A stretch of 64,000 bases of DNA from Sodalis sp. dw_96 (GCF_018449575.1 NZ_JAAVUT010000020.1:38581-102580); one strand, 5' to 3'. Shown: positions 30,549-40,590, numbered from the stretch's first letter. The notes: a model not told the origin generated them from the letters alone. Numbers and translations are program-made.

Positions 30549-32873
30549 ATGAACAAGCTTACCATCGGCCTGATTGGCAACCCCAATGCCGGAAAAACCA
30601 CGTTATTCAATCAATTGACCGGCAGCCGCCAGCGCGTGGGCAATTGGGCCGGGGTGACGGTGGAACGCATGGAAGGCGAATTTATAGTCGACGGACAACA
30701 GGTCCAGCTGATTGATCTGCCCGGCACCTATTCTTTAACCACCCTGTCAGCGCAAACTTCCCTGGATGAGCAAATAGCCTGCCATTTTATTCTCGGCCGG
30801 GAAGCCGATCTGTTGATTAACGTGCTGGACGCCTCAAATCTGGAACGCAATCTCTATCTGACCCTGCAAATCCTCGAATCGGGGATGCCCTGTATACTGG
30901 CGCTGAACATGCTGGATATCGCCCGCAGTCAGCGGGTCCATATCGATATTCACGCGTTGTCGCGGCGGCTTGGGTGCCCGGTGGTGCAGTTAGTCTCCAC
31001 CCGGGGCACCGGCATTGACGCGTTGAAAAAGGCCATTACGGGCGCGGTCAACCTCACCCCCCCGCTTCCGGTGGTCTATCCGGCGGCCATTACCGAGGCG
31101 TTAGACCTTTTAATACCCCGTTTGCCGGCCAGTGCCGACAGGGATCCGCGATATTGGCTGGCGCTGCAAATACTTGAAGGGGATATACACTGTTGTGCCC
31201 GGGCCGGGGTTAACCGTCACCACCTGGAAATCATTCGCGACGAGCTCGACCTGTCGCTTGGGGATGAACCGGCACTGATAATCGCCGATGCCCGCTATGG
31301 CGAAATTGGCCGGATATGCCAGTCGGTGAGCCGCGGACATCAGGCCGAAGCCGACCGGGGCAGCCATCGACTGGATGGGCTGGCGCTGAATCGCTGGCTC
31401 GGGATACCGTTTTTCTTCCTGGTGATGTATCTGATGTTTTTCATGGCCATCAATGTCGGCGGAGCCTTCAAACCGTTCTTCGAACTGGGCTCGGCGGCGC
31501 TGTTTATCGACGGCGCGCAGTGGCTGGGGCACACCCTGGATTTCCCCTATTGGCTTACCCGGCTGCTGGCGCAGGGCATCGGCTGCGGCATCAATACGCT
31601 ACTGCCGTTAATCCCGCAAATCGGCATGATGTATCTGTTTCTGTCGTTTCTTGAAGAGACCGGTTATATGGCCCGCGCCGCCTTCGTCATGGATCGGATG
31701 ATGTTGGCCCTCGGCCTGCCTGGCAAATCCTTCGTGCCGCTGATCGTGGGTTTCGGCTGTAATGTGCCGGCGGTCATGGCCGCCCGCACCCTGGATGGCC
31801 ACCGCGAGCGGCTGATGACTATCATGATGGCGCCATTCATGTCCTGTGGCGCCCGCCTGGCCATCTTTGCGGTATTTGCCGCGGCGTTTTTCGGACAGCA
31901 TGGAACGCTGGCGGTCTTTTCACTCTATTTGCTGGGTATCGCCGTGGCTATCCTCACCGGCCTGATGCTGAAACTCACCATTATGCGCGGCGAGGCAACG
32001 CCCTTCATCATGGAGCTGCCGGTCTACCATGTTCCTCATATCAAAAGCCTGCTAACGCAAACCTGGCAACGGTTGAAAATGTTTCTGCTGGGGGCGGGCA
32101 AAGTGATTATCGCCGCCGGTATTTTTATCGGCATGTTGAGCAGTTTCACCCTGCGCGGCACGGCGGCGGATACGATTAATAGCTCGGCGCTGGCGTCGCT
32201 GGGCAAGTCAATGACTCCCATTCTGGCACCCATGGGGGTAGCGCCGGATAATTGGCAGGCCACGGTGGGATTGATGAGCGGCGTGTTGGCCAAGGAGGTG
32301 GTCGTGGGCACCTTGAATCAGCTTTACACCGCGGAAAACATGGCCGAGGCGTCATTCGATGCGGATGAATACGATCTATTGGCCCTGTTGACCGGCGCGG
32401 TGACGCAGACCCGGCAACAACTGCTTGAAACCCTGAGCCTGAGCACCCTTTCCAACCCCATTGAAGCCAGTAAAGGCGATGGGGAAATGAGCGGCGGCGC
32501 CATGGGGATCATGAGCGAAAAATTCGGCGGCGCCGTGGCCGCCTACAGCTATCTGATCTTTGTCCTGCTCTATGTACCCTGCGTTTCCGTCATGGGCGCC
32601 ATCTCGCGGGAGAGCAATCGCGGCTGGATGAGCCTGTCGGTGTTCTGGGGCATTAACGTCGCCTATTCATTGGCGACCCTGTTTTACCAAGGAGCGACTT
32701 TTGCCGCCCACCCGGCACAGAGTATGATGGCCATCCTGCTGGTATTAACAGCGAACGCGCTGTTTATCTTCGCACTATACCTGCTGCGCCACCGTTTTGC
32801 CCTGTCACTGGCCCGTACCGAACCTGACCGGCGCCATACGGCTTCCGGCCAGTGCTGCCATCAGGGCGAATAA
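30549..32873 (+). CDS. feoB: ferrous iron transporter FeoB
   Basis: GTP-dependent Fe2+ importer of the inner membrane. The N-terminal G domain has G1 GNPNAGKTTLFNQ (residues 10-22), G3 DLPGTYSL and G4 NMLD; a GDI-like spacer follows, then the polytopic membrane part (about residues 280-760) with two Gate-type regions (EETGYMARAAF with GCNVPAVMA, and the second half with LAKEVVVGTLNQ). 774 residues (773 in E. coli). ATG at 30549. Confidence 0.97.
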   Translation: MNKLTIGLIGNPNAGKTTLFNQLTGSRQRVGNWAGVTVERMEGEFIVDGQQVQLIDLPGTYSLTTLSAQTSLDEQIACHFILGREADLLINVLDASNLERNLYLTLQILESGMPCILALNMLDIARSQRVHIDIHALSRRLGCPVVQLVSTRGTGIDALKKAITGAVNLTPPLPVVYPAAITEALDLLIPRLPASADRDPRYWLALQILEGDIHCCARAGVNRHHLEIIRDELDLSLGDEPALIIADARYGEIGRICQSVSRGHQAEADRGSHRLDGLALNRWLGIPFFFLVMYLMFFMAINVGGAFKPFFELGSAALFIDGAQWLGHTLDFPYWLTRLLAQGIGCGINTLLPLIPQIGMMYLFLSFLEETGYMARAAFVMDRMMLALGLPGKSFVPLIVGFGCNVPAVMAARTLDGHRERLMTIMMAPFMSCGARLAIFAVFAAAFFGQHGTLAVFSLYLLGIAVAILTGLMLKLTIMRGEATPFIMELPVYHVPHIKSLLTQTWQRLKMFLLGAGKVIIAAGIFIGMLSSFTLRGTAADTINSSALASLGKSMTPILAPMGVAPDNWQATVGLMSGVLAKEVVVGTLNQLYTAENMAEASFDADEYDLLALLTGAVTQTRQQLLETLSLSTLSNPIEASKGDGEMSGGAMGIMSEKFGGAVAAYSYLIFVLLYVPCVSVMGAISRESNRGWMSLSVFWGINVAYSLATLFYQGATFAAHPAQSMMAILLVLTANALFIFALYLLRHRFALSLARTEPDRRHTASGQCCHQGE

Positions 32874-32875
32874 TC

Positions 32876-33112
32876 ATGGGCAGCCTGCTGCAATTACGTG
32901 ACGCCCTGGCGCTGCGGGGACAGGCCGACACCGCCCAGCTAAGCGCCCAGTTGAATCTTTCCGTCGCCTTGACACAAGCCATGCTGGAGCGGCTGGTAAG
33001 CATGGGCCAGGCGGAGCGTATCGCCGCTGCCGGCGGCACAGGTTGCAAACATTGCCCGCAGAGCCGGAAATGTCGCACCGAGACCTATCGTCTGCTGACC
33101 CCTGAACGTTAA
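32876..33112 (+). CDS. feoC: FeoC, [Fe-S]-dependent winged-helix partner of FeoB
   Basis: 78 residues, the E. coli length, starting 3 bp after the feoB stop. Winged-helix N-terminus (LLQLRDALALRGQADTAQL) and the C-terminal cysteine cluster CKHCPQSRKC. In Salmonella FeoC protects FeoB from FtsH proteolysis at low oxygen. Confidence 0.93.
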   Translation: MGSLLQLRDALALRGQADTAQLSAQLNLSVALTQAMLERLVSMGQAERIAAAGGTGCKHCPQSRKCRTETYRLLTPER

Positions 33113-33354
33113 GCCACGGGATCGGACTGCTCCGCAAATCAGTCATCTCGTTAACGCACCAGAACAAAATCCTGTCCTAATAACTTCTTGTAATTAAGCT
33201 TATTAATGGTTGCCGGCGAATGATATGGGCCGGCCGCCGCCATTACAGAATAAATAAGAAGGTTTGCGCTTTTATTTCTAATGGCTACATTGACAACATG
33301 GCTTGATTGCCAAGGTCGCGCTGTTTCAGGACGTCGTCACATCAACAAGGTGCA

Positions 33355-35040
33355 ATGATGGAAGCCATTACCCATTTACTTGAAGAGATTTATGCCTCGT
33401 CATTGACTCAGGCACAGCTGGATACCATCAAAAGTAAAATCAATTTTGCCAAGTCGACCCTGCAACAGCAGCGCAAAACTCATTGGGACCAAAAGGACGT
33501 GGTGCTGATTACCTACGCAGACCAGTTTATGGAGGCGGAACAACCCACACTGGTGAGCCTGACCACCTTTTTTCAACAGCGGCTGAAAGAGACGTTCAAC
33601 CTGGTCCATCTGTTACCTTTTTACCCCTACTCCTCCGATGATGGTTTCGCGGTCATTGATTATCATCAGGTGAACCCCATCGTCGGTAGCTGGCAACATA
33701 TCAGCACGCTCAATGAATACACGCGCCTGATGTTCGATTTTGTTTGTAATCATATTTCATCTCACAGCAAATGGCTGGCGGGATATCGGGAGCAGCAAAC
33801 GGATTTCGAAGATTTTTTTATTGCCCTGCCCCCCGCCACCGATTTGAGCACCGTCACCCGCCCCCGCACCTCGCCGTTATTGACGCCCTTCACTACCAAA
33901 GACCAGCAAACCAAATATCTATGGACCACCTTCAGCGCGGATCAGGTGGATCTTAATTTTGCCAATCCTCATGTGCTCATCAGTATCATCGGCGTGCTGC
34001 TGCACTATTTGACGCAGGGGGCGGAATACATCCGGCTGGATGCGGTGGGATATTTGTGGAAAGAGCTCGGCACCCGTTGCATACACTTGCCGAAGACGCA
34101 TCTGCTGGTGAAACTGTTTCGCGCCATCGTCGATGAAGTGGCGCCGGGTACCGTGATTATCACCGAAACCAACGTGCCCCATAAAGACAATATCAGCTAC
34201 TTCGGCAACGGCCGCGACGAGGCCCAGATGGTGTATCAATTCCCCCTGCCGCCGCTGGTGCTGTATGCCATTCATAACGGCAGCAGCCGCGCCCTGCGGC
34301 AATGGGCGGCGTCCCTTGATACCGGCCGCACCGATACCACCTATTTGAACTTCCTCGCCTCCCACGACGGCATCGGCATGAACCCGCTCCGGGGCATCCT
34401 GCCGGAACTGGAAATCAACAACCTTGTGCGCGACCTGGAATCGGAAGGGGCGCTGGTCTCCTATAAACAAAATACCGATGGCACCACCAGCCCCTACGAA
34501 ATCAATGTCACTTTCATGGATGCCCTTAACCGGCGCAAGGATACCGACGATATCCGGCTGCGCCGTTTTCTGCTGGCCCATGCCATTTTGCTGGCGTTCC
34601 CCGGCGTGCCCGCGGTTTACATCCAAAGCATATTGGGCTCGCGCAACGATTATGAAGGGGTTAAAGCCGCCGGTTACAACCGTGCGGTTAACCGGGAAAA
34701 ATATCCTCTGAAAGCCATCGAGGCGGCGCTGCAGGATGAAACCTCTTTACGCTCGCGGGTGTTCCATCAATTAAGCGGACTCATACAAACCCGACGCCAA
34801 CAGCCGGCGTTTCATCCGGATGCCGCCATGGACGTCCTTGAATTGGATAATGCCCTGCTCGCTTTTCACCGGCGTCACCCGCGCCAAGATATACTTTGCC
34901 TGTTCAACCTGAGCGCCAAAGCCATAAATTGCACTTTGCCTGACGGCCATTTTCGGGATGTGATAAGTTGTCGTGAGATAATCGGTGGAAAAACGTTTAG
35001 CCTGGAACCTTATCAGTTTTTCTGGCTGGCGAATCCATAA
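33355..35040 (+). CDS. GH13_18 sugar phosphorylase, YcjM-like (probable glucosylglycerate phosphorylase)
   Basis: Alpha-amylase-superfamily phosphorylase. Nucleophile Asp in EYIRLDAVGYLWKE, acid/base Glu in VIITETNVPHKDN, third carboxylate in FLASHDGIGMNPLRG. Over its whole length it resembles E. coli YcjM, including IHLPKTHLLVKL and PAVYIQSILGSRNDY. ATG at 33355 (AAGG upstream) gives 561 residues (559 in YcjM). YcjM acts on glucosylglycerate; sucrose phosphorylase is a related alternative that cannot be excluded from sequence alone. Isolated: no sugar transporter or beta-phosphoglucomutase gene adjoins, unlike the E. coli ycj cluster. Confidence 0.88.
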   Translation: MMEAITHLLEEIYASSLTQAQLDTIKSKINFAKSTLQQQRKTHWDQKDVVLITYADQFMEAEQPTLVSLTTFFQQRLKETFNLVHLLPFYPYSSDDGFAVIDYHQVNPIVGSWQHISTLNEYTRLMFDFVCNHISSHSKWLAGYREQQTDFEDFFIALPPATDLSTVTRPRTSPLLTPFTTKDQQTKYLWTTFSADQVDLNFANPHVLISIIGVLLHYLTQGAEYIRLDAVGYLWKELGTRCIHLPKTHLLVKLFRAIVDEVAPGTVIITETNVPHKDNISYFGNGRDEAQMVYQFPLPPLVLYAIHNGSSRALRQWAASLDTGRTDTTYLNFLASHDGIGMNPLRGILPELEINNLVRDLESEGALVSYKQNTDGTTSPYEINVTFMDALNRRKDTDDIRLRRFLLAHAILLAFPGVPAVYIQSILGSRNDYEGVKAAGYNRAVNREKYPLKAIEAALQDETSLRSRVFHQLSGLIQTRRQQPAFHPDAAMDVLELDNALLAFHRRHPRQDILCLFNLSAKAINCTLPDGHFRDVISCREIIGGKTFSLEPYQFFWLANP

Positions 35041-35093
35041 ATGGACTTTGCGGCTTCAGATCTTCACTCCGGATCTCCAAGAATAGCGATTTT

Positions 35094-36068
35094 ATGATTG
35101 ATAATGACATCACCTTTCGGAAGCTGGAAATTTTCCTGGCTTTTATGGACAAGCGCAAGATCAGCCGTACAGCCGAGGTATTGGGTCTGAGCACGGTGAG
35201 CGTTCACCGCGCGTTGCATACGCTGGAAGAAAGCGTCCGCTGCCCGCTTTTTATTCATCAGGGCCGTAACCTCTCCCCCATTCCCGCCGCCGAAACCCTG
35301 GCGGAATATGCCCGCGAGGTGGTGGATCTGATGAAACGGGGCATCGAGGAAACCCGTAAATGCGGGGGGATCGGGCAGGGACGGCTTAAACTCGGCACGC
35401 TCTATTCCCTTACCCTCGATACCGTACCGCGATTGATCATGGGTTTAAAGCTGCGCCGGCCGGCGCTGGATCTGGAATTACAGATGGGATCCAACCAGGA
35501 TTTGCTTATCCGCCTCGAGGATCAGCAGTTGGATGCCATCCTGATTTCGGTCAGCGATACCCAAATAGACCCGTCGCGTTTTGAAACGCTGCCGTTATTT
35601 AACGATGATATCTTTTTGGCCGTACCCGCCGCCACTGTGCATACCGTTATCGGCCCGGCGGATTTGCGAGATTTCAAAGAAGAGAAGTTCGTCTCCCTCA
35701 CTGAGGGGTTCGCCACCTATCACGGCTTTCAGGAAGCCTTTCATATCGCCGGCTTCGAACCGCAGATTGTCACCCGGGTCAACGATATTTTTTCCATGGT
35801 GAACCTGGTGCAAGCCGGTGTCGGCTGTACCCTGCTGCCGGGGAGGATGAAAAAAATCCACGATCCCGCCTTTCGTATGCTGCCGCTGGCGACGCCTTAT
35901 CAAATGCGGCAAACCATCGCGCTGGTTTTTGCCCGCAACCGCGAGCACGACCCGGATATTCTGGCGTTGTTGGCGGAAGGAAGGATGTATGCCCTCGACC
36001 GCCGTAATACCGAAGCACAGGCGGCCCTTTCCCTCACTGCCGCAACAGCCGGCCGGCCAGGGCGGTAA
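35094..36068 (+). CDS. mdcR: LysR-type regulator of malonate utilisation MdcR
   Basis: 324 residues: N-terminal winged helix (FRKLEIFLAFMDKRKISRTAEVLGLSTVSVHRALHTLEE), then an effector-binding domain of two Rossmann-like lobes. MdcR proteins activate mdc transcription with malonate. Its 3' end overlaps mdcH by 35 bp, tail to tail. In Klebsiella mdcR also sits beyond mdcH. Confidence 0.9.
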   Translation: MIDNDITFRKLEIFLAFMDKRKISRTAEVLGLSTVSVHRALHTLEESVRCPLFIHQGRNLSPIPAAETLAEYAREVVDLMKRGIEETRKCGGIGQGRLKLGTLYSLTLDTVPRLIMGLKLRRPALDLELQMGSNQDLLIRLEDQQLDAILISVSDTQIDPSRFETLPLFNDDIFLAVPAATVHTVIGPADLRDFKEEKFVSLTEGFATYHGFQEAFHIAGFEPQIVTRVNDIFSMVNLVQAGVGCTLLPGRMKKIHDPAFRMLPLATPYQMRQTIALVFARNREHDPDILALLAEGRMYALDRRNTEAQAALSLTAATAGRPGR

Positions 36069-36963
36069 CCAATGCAAGGGAATGCTGGCTGAGTGCAATG
36101 GCCTCCCCCTGTTCCATCACGCGTTTGGTCAGGCCGGTGAGCACGGCACCCGGCGGCATTTCTATCGCCAGGCGGACGTCCCGCTCATAGGCGCTCACCA
36201 TGGCGTCCTGCCAATGCACCGGCCGCGACATGTTCATCGCCAGATCGTCGGCGATGCGGTCCGGTTGCCACAATACTCGTCCGGTGCTGCCGCTGAGGTA
36301 AGCGATATCAGGACGCCGCAGGCTGGCCTTCGCCATGGCGGCGGCCAGTTCCATCGCCGGCTGCTTCAACAGCTCACAATGGGACGGCACCGCCACCGCC
36401 AGTCGCTGGGTGCGTCCGGCCCCCTGCTCTCGCGCCAGGGCGCAGACCTGTTCCATGGCCCGCTCGCTGCCGGCGATCACGAACTGATCCTCGGCATTCA
36501 GATTGGCCAGGTAAACCGGGTTATCCGGCCAGTGAACCCGGGCGATAAGCTGCTCCAGCGGCCGTTGCAACAGGCCGGTGATGGCCGACAGTCCGTAACC
36601 GTCGGGATAAGCCCGCTCCATCAGCTCACCCCGCAGCGCCACCAGCCGTAAGCCGTCGTCGAAGCCCAGCGCGCCGGCACTCACCGCCGCAGGAAACGCG
36701 CCGATGGAGAGGCCGCTGACAAAATCGGCGTGAATACCGGCCCGCCGTACCCGGCGGGCATAAACCACCCCGGCGATATACAAGCAAACCTGCACGGCAC
36801 GGGTGGATTTCAGCGCCTCGGCGCTATCCCACCCCAGAACCGGCTCGCCGAGAATCGCCGTGGCCCGGTCCAGCAGATTACGGGTTTCTTCACCCTCGGG
36901 CAGTTGATGCAGCATGCCGGGGACCTGCGGCCCCTGGCCGGGAAATGTCAGTAAAATTTTCAC
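36034..36963 (-). CDS. mdcH: malonyl-CoA:ACP transacylase of malonate decarboxylase
   Basis: Loads malonyl groups on the MdcC acyl carrier during enzyme activation. FabD-like fold: LLTFPGQGPQVPGM, catalytic Ser in SGLSIGAFPAAV, Arg in LRGELMERAYP, His in VPSHCELLKQPA. I prefer the GTG at 36963 because GGAGGG precedes it and it gives 309 residues starting VKILLTFPGQG; the longer frame from 37065 runs back into mdcG. Last gene of the operon. Confidence 0.92.
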   Translation of the reverse strand: MKILLTFPGQGPQVPGMLHQLPEGEETRNLLDRATAILGEPVLGWDSAEALKSTRAVQVCLYIAGVVYARRVRRAGIHADFVSGLSIGAFPAAVSAGALGFDDGLRLVALRGELMERAYPDGYGLSAITGLLQRPLEQLIARVHWPDNPVYLANLNAEDQFVIAGSERAMEQVCALAREQGAGRTQRLAVAVPSHCELLKQPAMELAAAMAKASLRRPDIAYLSGSTGRVLWQPDRIADDLAMNMSRPVHWQDAMVSAYERDVRLAIEMPPGAVLTGLTKRVMEQGEAIALSQHSLALVTALAGRLLRQ

Positions 36964-37024
36964 CGAACCCTCCGGTATGGTTAAACGGTGGAAAATCTGT
37001 TCTCGCGTTTGACTGACCGCGCCA

Positions 37025-37678
37025 TCAATAATGGTCCTCGGCGCTGCAATCGTCCTGTTCCTCATTCACCCAGGGGTCGGTTACCCGTATAGGGCCGTCG
37101 GCGGTCTTTACCATGACCTTGCCTCCTCGCAGCCATTCCGTCAGCGCGCATCCTCCCAACGGGGTCTCCAACTGGATATCCACCCGGCAGGGCAACTGGG
37201 GTACGAACGCCATCAAGCGGGCGAAATCCCTTGGCTGCGGCGGCTGCGGGCAACGGATCAGCATATCCAGGTCGCTTTCGGCGCGGCAAACTGGTTGCCC
37301 GGTGGCCAGCATATAACCGCAACTGCCGGTGACGCCCCAGGGCCAAGGCCACTCCAACGCCGCCATTTGGCGTAACGCCTGTATCACGGGCAACGCCTCG
37401 TTGCTCCCAAGGTCGCTTTGAGCCACTTTCCCCACCAGCGCTTCGGGCGAGACGACCCGGATGACCGCATCGGCATTAACCCAGGCCGCGGCCCGCAGAG
37501 AACGCAGCGTTCCGCGAATCCCCACCGGGATAGGGGTCGGCAAGCGCCCGTCCCGGCGCACCACCAGCGGCAATGACGGCGACCATTGGGCGGCAACCCA
37601 GGGCGGCGGCGATTGCCGCCAATTCAGCCGGCGGCAATCATCAATCCATAACAAATCGTGCGGTGCTGGCGGACGCAT
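37025..37678 (-). CDS. mdcG: phosphoribosyl-dephospho-CoA transferase (holo-MdcC synthase)
   Basis: Attaches the 2'-(5''-phosphoribosyl)-3'-dephospho-CoA prosthetic group, made by MdcB, to Ser25 of MdcC. 217 residues with nucleotidyltransferase-like segments WPWGVTGSCGYMLATG and ESDLDMLIRCP (acidic metal-binding pair DLD). GGAG precedes the ATG at 37678, 14 bp after mdcF. Confidence 0.92.
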   Translation of the reverse strand: MRPPAPHDLLWIDDCRRLNWRQSPPPWVAAQWSPSLPLVVRRDGRLPTPIPVGIRGTLRSLRAAAWVNADAVIRVVSPEALVGKVAQSDLGSNEALPVIQALRQMAALEWPWPWGVTGSCGYMLATGQPVCRAESDLDMLIRCPQPPQPRDFARLMAFVPQLPCRVDIQLETPLGGCALTEWLRGGKVMVKTADGPIRVTDPWVNEEQDDCSAEDHY

Positions 37679-37692
37679 AACGACTCCTCCGG

Positions 37693-38652
37693 CTACAGTC
37701 CGGCGCTGAGCGTAATAAACAACGGCAACGTGATGATACAGAGTATGGAGCTTATCAACAGCGTGGCTTCCGCGTCCGGCGATTGCACGCCGAAACGGTT
37801 ACCGAACACGATACCGAAGAAACCCGCCGATAAGGCAATCATCAATACCGCGGTGACCGCCACCGGCCCGGTGATACCAAAAGCATATAACAGGCCTATG
37901 GTAATAAAGGGCTGGATGATGTTTTTGGTCAGGCAGGAAAGCAGCACCGGCGCATTGATTTTCAGTTTACGGGCCGACAGGATAACGCCGGTGAGGAACA
38001 GCGCCGAGGCGGTGGCGGAAAGTCCCAGGGGCTTGATGGAAGCCAGCACGATTTCCGGCATCTTTAATCCAAACGCCGACAGCAATACCCCGAGCAACGG
38101 GCCCCAGACAATAGGTTTTTTCACCGAGCGCCACATCAATACCGGCAGCAGCATCAGGGTTGACCCATGACTTTCCCCGCTGGCGCGGGCCTTTTCACGT
38201 TCGAGAATCAGCAGGCAGAACGGCGTCATCAACACCGAACCGCAGGCAATGGACACCGCCACCGAGAGTGAGGTAGCGGAGCTTTCCCCCAGTACGCTGC
38301 CAAGAATCGGCAAGCCCAGCGCGGCATAATTCGGCAGCGCCACCGTCAGGGTTAATACCGCCGCATCCTGGGGCGATTTTTTAAATCCCAGCGTACAGAT
38401 GAAATACAGCGCGGCGTAAGCAATCCACATGGAAAGAACCAGCAGCAGAATCAGCGGCGACTGGCTGATTATCCCTTTCCAGGGAGTTTGCACCGTGGCG
38501 CTGAACAGCGCGGCGGGCAACGCAAAGTCCATTACATAGACATTCAGTAGCGAAACATTGGAATTCACTACCATTTTTGCTTTGCCGGCGTAATAGCCCA
38601 GCAACATGATCACGAATATCGGCGCCAGAGCGTGCAAAATAATATAAGTCAT
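37693..38652 (-). CDS. mdcF: malonate transporter, auxin efflux carrier family
   Basis: 319 residues, about ten hydrophobic helices in two five-helix halves, typical of AEC carriers (N-terminal YIILHALAPIFVIMLLGYYAGK, then a cytosolic central stretch near residues 150-170). Probably imports malonate for the decarboxylase. Separated from mdcE by 298 bp with a palindromic repeat in it, the only large gap in the operon. Confidence 0.9.
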   Translation of the reverse strand: MTYIILHALAPIFVIMLLGYYAGKAKMVVNSNVSLLNVYVMDFALPAALFSATVQTPWKGIISQSPLILLLVLSMWIAYAALYFICTLGFKKSPQDAAVLTLTVALPNYAALGLPILGSVLGESSATSLSVAVSIACGSVLMTPFCLLILEREKARASGESHGSTLMLLPVLMWRSVKKPIVWGPLLGVLLSAFGLKMPEIVLASIKPLGLSATASALFLTGVILSARKLKINAPVLLSCLTKNIIQPFITIGLLYAFGITGPVAVTAVLMIALSAGFFGIVFGNRFGVQSPDAEATLLISSILCIITLPLFITLSAGL

Positions 38653-38756
38653 ATAACCATCCGTTCAAGAAAGAAAAATAATGTTTTTAGCCCGGCCGCG
38701 ATGGCATTGTTATTATTCGTGAGCCGGAAAACGAGTTTCTAAACAAAGCGCCTGGG

Positions 38757-38859
38757 CGGGACAGGATGCTAGATCGTAAACACGCCGTGAATCCATCCAT
38801 GGAGGCTCGATCCGCGCCATCCCTGGCGCGGACGGTTTACTCTTCTAGCATCCTGTCCC
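38757..38859. repeat. 103-bp MITE-like palindromic repeat, copy 2 (mdcE-mdcF gap)
   Basis: Perfect 16-bp inverted ends GGGACAGGATGCTAGA / TCTAGCATCCTGTCCC and inner hairpin TCCGCGCC / GGCGCGGA. Relative to copy 1 (15734-15836) one end-pair has changed from A-T to G-C on both sides, so the stem is kept by compensating changes. Lies inside a transcription unit and could attenuate mdcFGH. Confidence 0.87.
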
Positions 38860-38950
38860 TCCTCATTGGTCCAGGGGCCAGTTTCTCAGTAATCTAAAGC
38901 CACTCGTTTTCCGGTGACGGCAGGTGTTGAAGGCCTGGGCTGGATTTTTG

Positions 38951-39757
38951 TTACCACTCCTGACGCATGCGTTCCCTCACCAGCAGCGAGCTGTGGCGGT
39001 TCTCGGCGGTTAACCGATTGGCCAGACTGCTGCCTTGCTTGCGGGCCTTGGCCAGGGCTTCCGTCAGTGCGGTGCGCACCCGTTCCACGTCCCCATCGCC
39101 GGCCTGGTCGGGGTTGGCGATGTCCAGTAGCTGCGCCAGCAGACCGAGAGTGGCGTAATTTTCGATGTCGTAGGCCATCGGCGGAATGGTTTTCGCCAAT
39201 TTTTCCAGCGCCGCGACCGAGCGCAGGGTGATGCGGGCGGCGGATTCTTTACCCATGGCATGGACCATGACCGCCGGGTCGTTAAAGGCGATCAGTTGAT
39301 TGGCCTGATAACCGTGGGCCAGGAAGGCGCCGGACATGGCTTTACCTACAATAAGGGCAATGACCGGATGTCCCGCCAACCGGGCTTCGGCATAGGCCGA
39401 GGCCGCCCCCGCCAATGACTGGTGAATGCCGAAGGCTTCTTCCCGGCGGCCATAGGCTTGGCTCGGCACATCCACAACTGCCACAATGGCGCGTTTGACA
39501 GCATTTTCTTTGTCCAGATTAATGACTTCGCTGACCGCTTCGTCCAGCGTCCAGCCTTCCAGCAGGCCGACTTCCCCCAGCGCGGCGCGCGGGTAGTGAT
39601 TACCGGCATCGGGCACTACGGCGATATAACGCGCCGGCTGGCCATTCAGTTCGCCGTCGGCCACTTTCACCGAGGCGCATTGCCCCTGGCGTAAGGTCGC
39701 GCCGGCGGTCAGCAGGGAAAACCAATAATCTCCCCGGCTTAGATAGGTGGTATTCAT
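38951..39757 (-). CDS. mdcE: malonate decarboxylase gamma subunit
   Basis: Carboxyltransferase-like subunit that with MdcD decarboxylates malonyl-S-ACP to acetyl-S-ACP. 268 residues; crotonase-like oxyanion segment around AIVAVVDVPSQAYGRREEAFG and GHPVIALIVGKAMSGAFLAHG. Start overlaps the mdcD end by 4 bp. Confidence 0.94.
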   Translation of the reverse strand: MNTTYLSRGDYWFSLLTAGATLRQGQCASVKVADGELNGQPARYIAVVPDAGNHYPRAALGEVGLLEGWTLDEAVSEVINLDKENAVKRAIVAVVDVPSQAYGRREEAFGIHQSLAGAASAYAEARLAGHPVIALIVGKAMSGAFLAHGYQANQLIAFNDPAVMVHAMGKESAARITLRSVAALEKLAKTIPPMAYDIENYATLGLLAQLLDIANPDQAGDGDVERVRTALTEALAKARKQGSSLANRLTAENRHSSLLVRERMRQEW

Positions 39758-40590
39758 GAGCGATCCTCCCGGCTAAACAGCGCCAGTATCTGTTCTTTTT
39801 CCACTTGCTGGCGGGTGTCGAATTCATTGAGTTTGCCCAAATAGCGGCGATAGTCATCGGTACGCAATCGGGACGGGATACCTTGACGTAGGAAATCCAC
39901 CGTGGTCTGTTTGACCTCCGCCAGAGAGTCCTTTACCAGGGCGTCGACAAAACCGGCCTGATAACGCACTTCGCCACCGGTCATCCGCCAGATAAACGGG
40001 CGATCCCGCGAGTCGTATTCCTCCAGGCCCGCTTCCTGTTCAATTACCTGCGGTCCGTTCAGGCCCAAACGCGCCTCGCGGGTGACAATCAGGCGACTGC
40101 ACAGGGCCGCGGCGATGGACATCCCGCCGAAACAGCCCACCGTGCCCGCCACAATCCCGATAACCGGGGTGTAACGGCGCAAATCCACAATGGCGGCGTG
40201 AATATCGGCGATGGCGGCCAGGCCGAGATTGGCCTCTTGTAAGCGCACGCCGCCGGTTTCCAGCATCAGCACCGCCTGGGTCTTGATGCCCCGGCGATGA
40301 TCTTCCGCCGCCAGTTCCAGTGCCGCCGCCATCTTGGCGCCGGAGACTTCCCCCATGCTGCCGCCCTGGAAGGCGCCTTCTATGGCCACGACTACCGTGG
40401 GTTTACCGTCCAAGGTGCCTTTTGCCACCACCATGCCGTCGTCGGACTGGGGGACAATGCCCTGGGGTTCAAGCCAAGGGGAAACAATATGTTCAAACGG
40501 CCCCAGCAGTTCATGAAAACTGCCCTCGTCCAGCATGGCCCGGGCCCGTTGCCGGGCGCTCAGCTCAATAAAACTCGTTCTTTCAGACAT
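39754..40590 (-). CDS. mdcD: malonate decarboxylase beta subunit
   Basis: Crotonase-fold partner of MdcE. GAGGAGG stands before the ATG at 40590 (MSERTSFIEL), giving 278 residues; upstream in-frame codons lie within mdcC. Landmarks: VVVAIEGAFQGGSMGEVSGAK, LLETGGVRLQEANLG, IVAGTVGCFGGMSIAAAL. Confidence 0.94.
   Translation of the reverse strand: MSERTSFIELSARQRARAMLDEGSFHELLGPFEHIVSPWLEPQGIVPQSDDGMVVAKGTLDGKPTVVVAIEGAFQGGSMGEVSGAKMAAALELAAEDHRRGIKTQAVLMLETGGVRLQEANLGLAAIADIHAAIVDLRRYTPVIGIVAGTVGCFGGMSIAAALCSRLIVTREARLGLNGPQVIEQEAGLEEYDSRDRPFIWRMTGGEVRYQAGFVDALVKDSLAEVKQTTVDFLRQGIPSRLRTDDYRRYLGKLNEFDTRQQVEKEQILALFSREDRS

Noticed and set aside
30479..30715. 78-codon frame overlapping the feoB start
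   Set aside because: Runs mostly through feoB in another frame; feoB start is clear.
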